Source: Planotetraspora silvatica (GTDB lineage: Bacteria; Actinomycetota; Actinomycetes; Streptosporangiales; Streptosporangiaceae). Taken from it: a stretch of 64,000 nucleotides of DNA. Below, one piece after another: positions 63,111-64,000 of the stretch. Location of the stretch: assembly GCF_016863315.1 (NCBI RefSeq), contig NZ_BOOQ01000031.1, positions 124,001 through 188,000 on the forward strand. Reading direction: 5' to 3'. Both the position numbers and the translations under genes were made by a program. The notes under the pieces are model-generated. The model searched no databases. It worked only from the letters and a program-made list of their open reading frames with translations, and was not told the DNA's origin. Numbering within the stretch: the first letter of the stretch is position 1; each line of letters starts with the position of its first letter.

Positions 63111-64000
63111 TGACGCTGCTGACGATCGACAACCTCGTCGTCGAACACCGGACGCCGGGGCGCCCCCTCGTGCGCGCCGTGGCGGGCGCGAGCCTGACCG
63201 TCGCGGCCGGGGAGGTGGTCGGCCTCGTCGGAGAGTCGGGGTGCGGCAAGTCCACCCTGGCTCGCGCGGTGTGCGGCCTGCATCCGGCGGCCGCGGGCAC
63301 GATCACGGTCGGCGGGCATCCCGTGACCCCTCTCGGGCTGCGCAGCAGGCACCGGGCGCTCACCGGCGCCCAGATGGTCTTCCAGGACCCCTACGCCTCG
63401 CTCAATCCGCGGCGCCGGGTCGGAGCTCAGATCGCCGACGGGCTCCGTACGGCGGACGACCGCACCACCGCCCCCGAGGACCTGCTCGAACGCGTCGGGT
63501 TGCCCCGTGACTTCGCCGAGCGGTTCCCGCACGAGTTCTCCGGCGGCCAGCGGCAGCGGATCGCCATCGCTAGAGCCCTCGCGGCCAGGCCGTCCCTGCT
63601 GATCGGGGACGAGCCCATCTCCGCGCTCGACGCCTCGGCCCAGGCCCACGTGGCACGGCTGATGCGCGACCTGGCCGTGGAGTCCGGGGCGGGGCTCCTG
63701 TTCATCAGCCACGACCTTTCGGTCGTTCGGCTGATCGCCGACCGCATCGCGGTGATGTACCTCGGGAAGATCGTGGAGACGGGACCGACGGCGGAGGTGT
63801 GGGCCGACCCCAAGCACCCCTACACTCGGGCTCTTCTCGGCGCGATTCCGATTCCCGACGGCCGCGGCGTGCTTCCCGCGGAGTTGCCGGGCGACGTTCC
63901 CGACCCCGCGGATCCGCCCTCCGGGTGCCGGTTCCACCCGCGCTGCCCGCTGGTGATGGACGTCTGCCTCGATCGGGAGCCGGAGTTCGGCCCGGTCGCC
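63110..64000 (+). CDS. ABC transporter ATP-binding protein (DppF/OppF-like), incomplete at window end
   Basis: The frame opens at ATG 63110 (TGATG overlap with the preceding stop; GAGGAG upstream) and is still open at the window edge, giving 297 residues. Walker A is [10 protein letters not shown], the signature is [20 protein letters not shown], Walker B is [12 protein letters not shown], and the H-loop is [10 protein letters not shown]. The oligopeptide/dipeptide C-terminal domain with [14 protein letters not shown] (a possible iron-sulphur-type cysteine cluster) is present. The stop lies beyond 64000. Confidence 0.93.
   Translation, partial: MTLLTIDNLVVEHRTPGRPLVRAVAGASLTVAAGEVVGLVGESGCGKSTLARAVCGLHPAAAGTITVGGHPVTPLGLRSRHRALTGAQMVFQDPYASLNPRRRVGAQIADGLRTADDRTTAPEDLLERVGLPRDFAERFPHEFSGGQRQRIAIARALAARPSLLIGDEPISALDASAQAHVARLMRDLAVESGAGLLFISHDLSVVRLIADRIAVMYLGKIVETGPTAEVWADPKHPYTRALLGAIPIPDGRGVLPAELPGDVPDPADPPSGCRFHPRCPLVMDVCLDREPEFGPVA

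Overview
The window is GC-rich actinobacterial chromosome with frequent GTG/TTG starts. The preserved order garA - MerR - bifunctional nuclease - MerR - gcvP, the signalling and lipid genes, and the large secreted malectin/FN3/GH18 chitinase suggest a Streptosporangiales-type filamentous actinomycete (Nonomuraea/Streptosporangium/Microbispora relatives). This is inference from gene content, not from a database search. I saw no rRNA, tRNA, phage, IS element or plasmid functions; it reads as core or near-core chromosome.

Layout. 1-2.8 kb: a TetR regulator and four small or unassigned genes. 2.9-8.5 kb: gcvP behind a tandem glycine riboswitch, then the MerR/BFN/MerR/GarA block. 8.5-9.0 kb: a ~100-bp-arm inverted repeat. 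9.0-14.5 kb: a sugar-nucleotidyltransferase fused to a degenerate phosphomannomutase domain, a CDP-alcohol phosphatidyltransferase, and a two-component pair. 14.6-18.5 kb: methyltransferase, acyl-CoA dehydrogenase, SRPBCC, crotonase-like and class I amidotransferase-like proteins. 18.8-25.3 kb: flavohaemoprotein, Asp-box protein plus MoaD-like protein, ThyX, an ABC-2 exporter and an amidohydrolase. 25.4-29.5 kb: fused anthranilate synthase TrpE-TrpG behind a readable trp attenuator, and a CocE-type hydrolase. 29.5-30.1 kb and 39.6-40.2 kb: two related palindromic arrays with a 53-bp period, enclosing a symporter, NDH-2, a Ser/Thr kinase, a WS/DGAT acyltransferase and a Tat-exported PHP/Asp-box protein. 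40.2-46.5 kb: small membrane proteins, a YfcE-like phosphodiesterase, a Ppx/GppA phosphatase and the chitinase. 46.6-58 kb: APC permease, Tex, an ICMT-like/CxxC membrane protein operon with a divergent TetR, a metallo-beta-lactamase-fold hydrolase, an EEP nuclease, a ROK protein and a small beta-rich protein. 58-64 kb: an Lrp/AsnC regulator divergent from a five-gene peptide/nickel-type ABC importer whose last gene runs off the window.

Functional links. Glycine cleavage is controlled by an RNA sensor for its substrate, and tryptophan synthesis by ribosome stalling at tandem Trp codons. GarA, the MerR proteins and BFN form the conserved actinobacterial block tied to 2-oxoglutarate flux and cell division. 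The importer genes overlap end to start and look like one operon, probably under the divergent Lrp/AsnC protein.

The most unusual item is the pair of 53-bp-period palindromic arrays. Next come the trp attenuator, the long inverted repeat beside garA, and several enzymes that have lost canonical catalytic residues.
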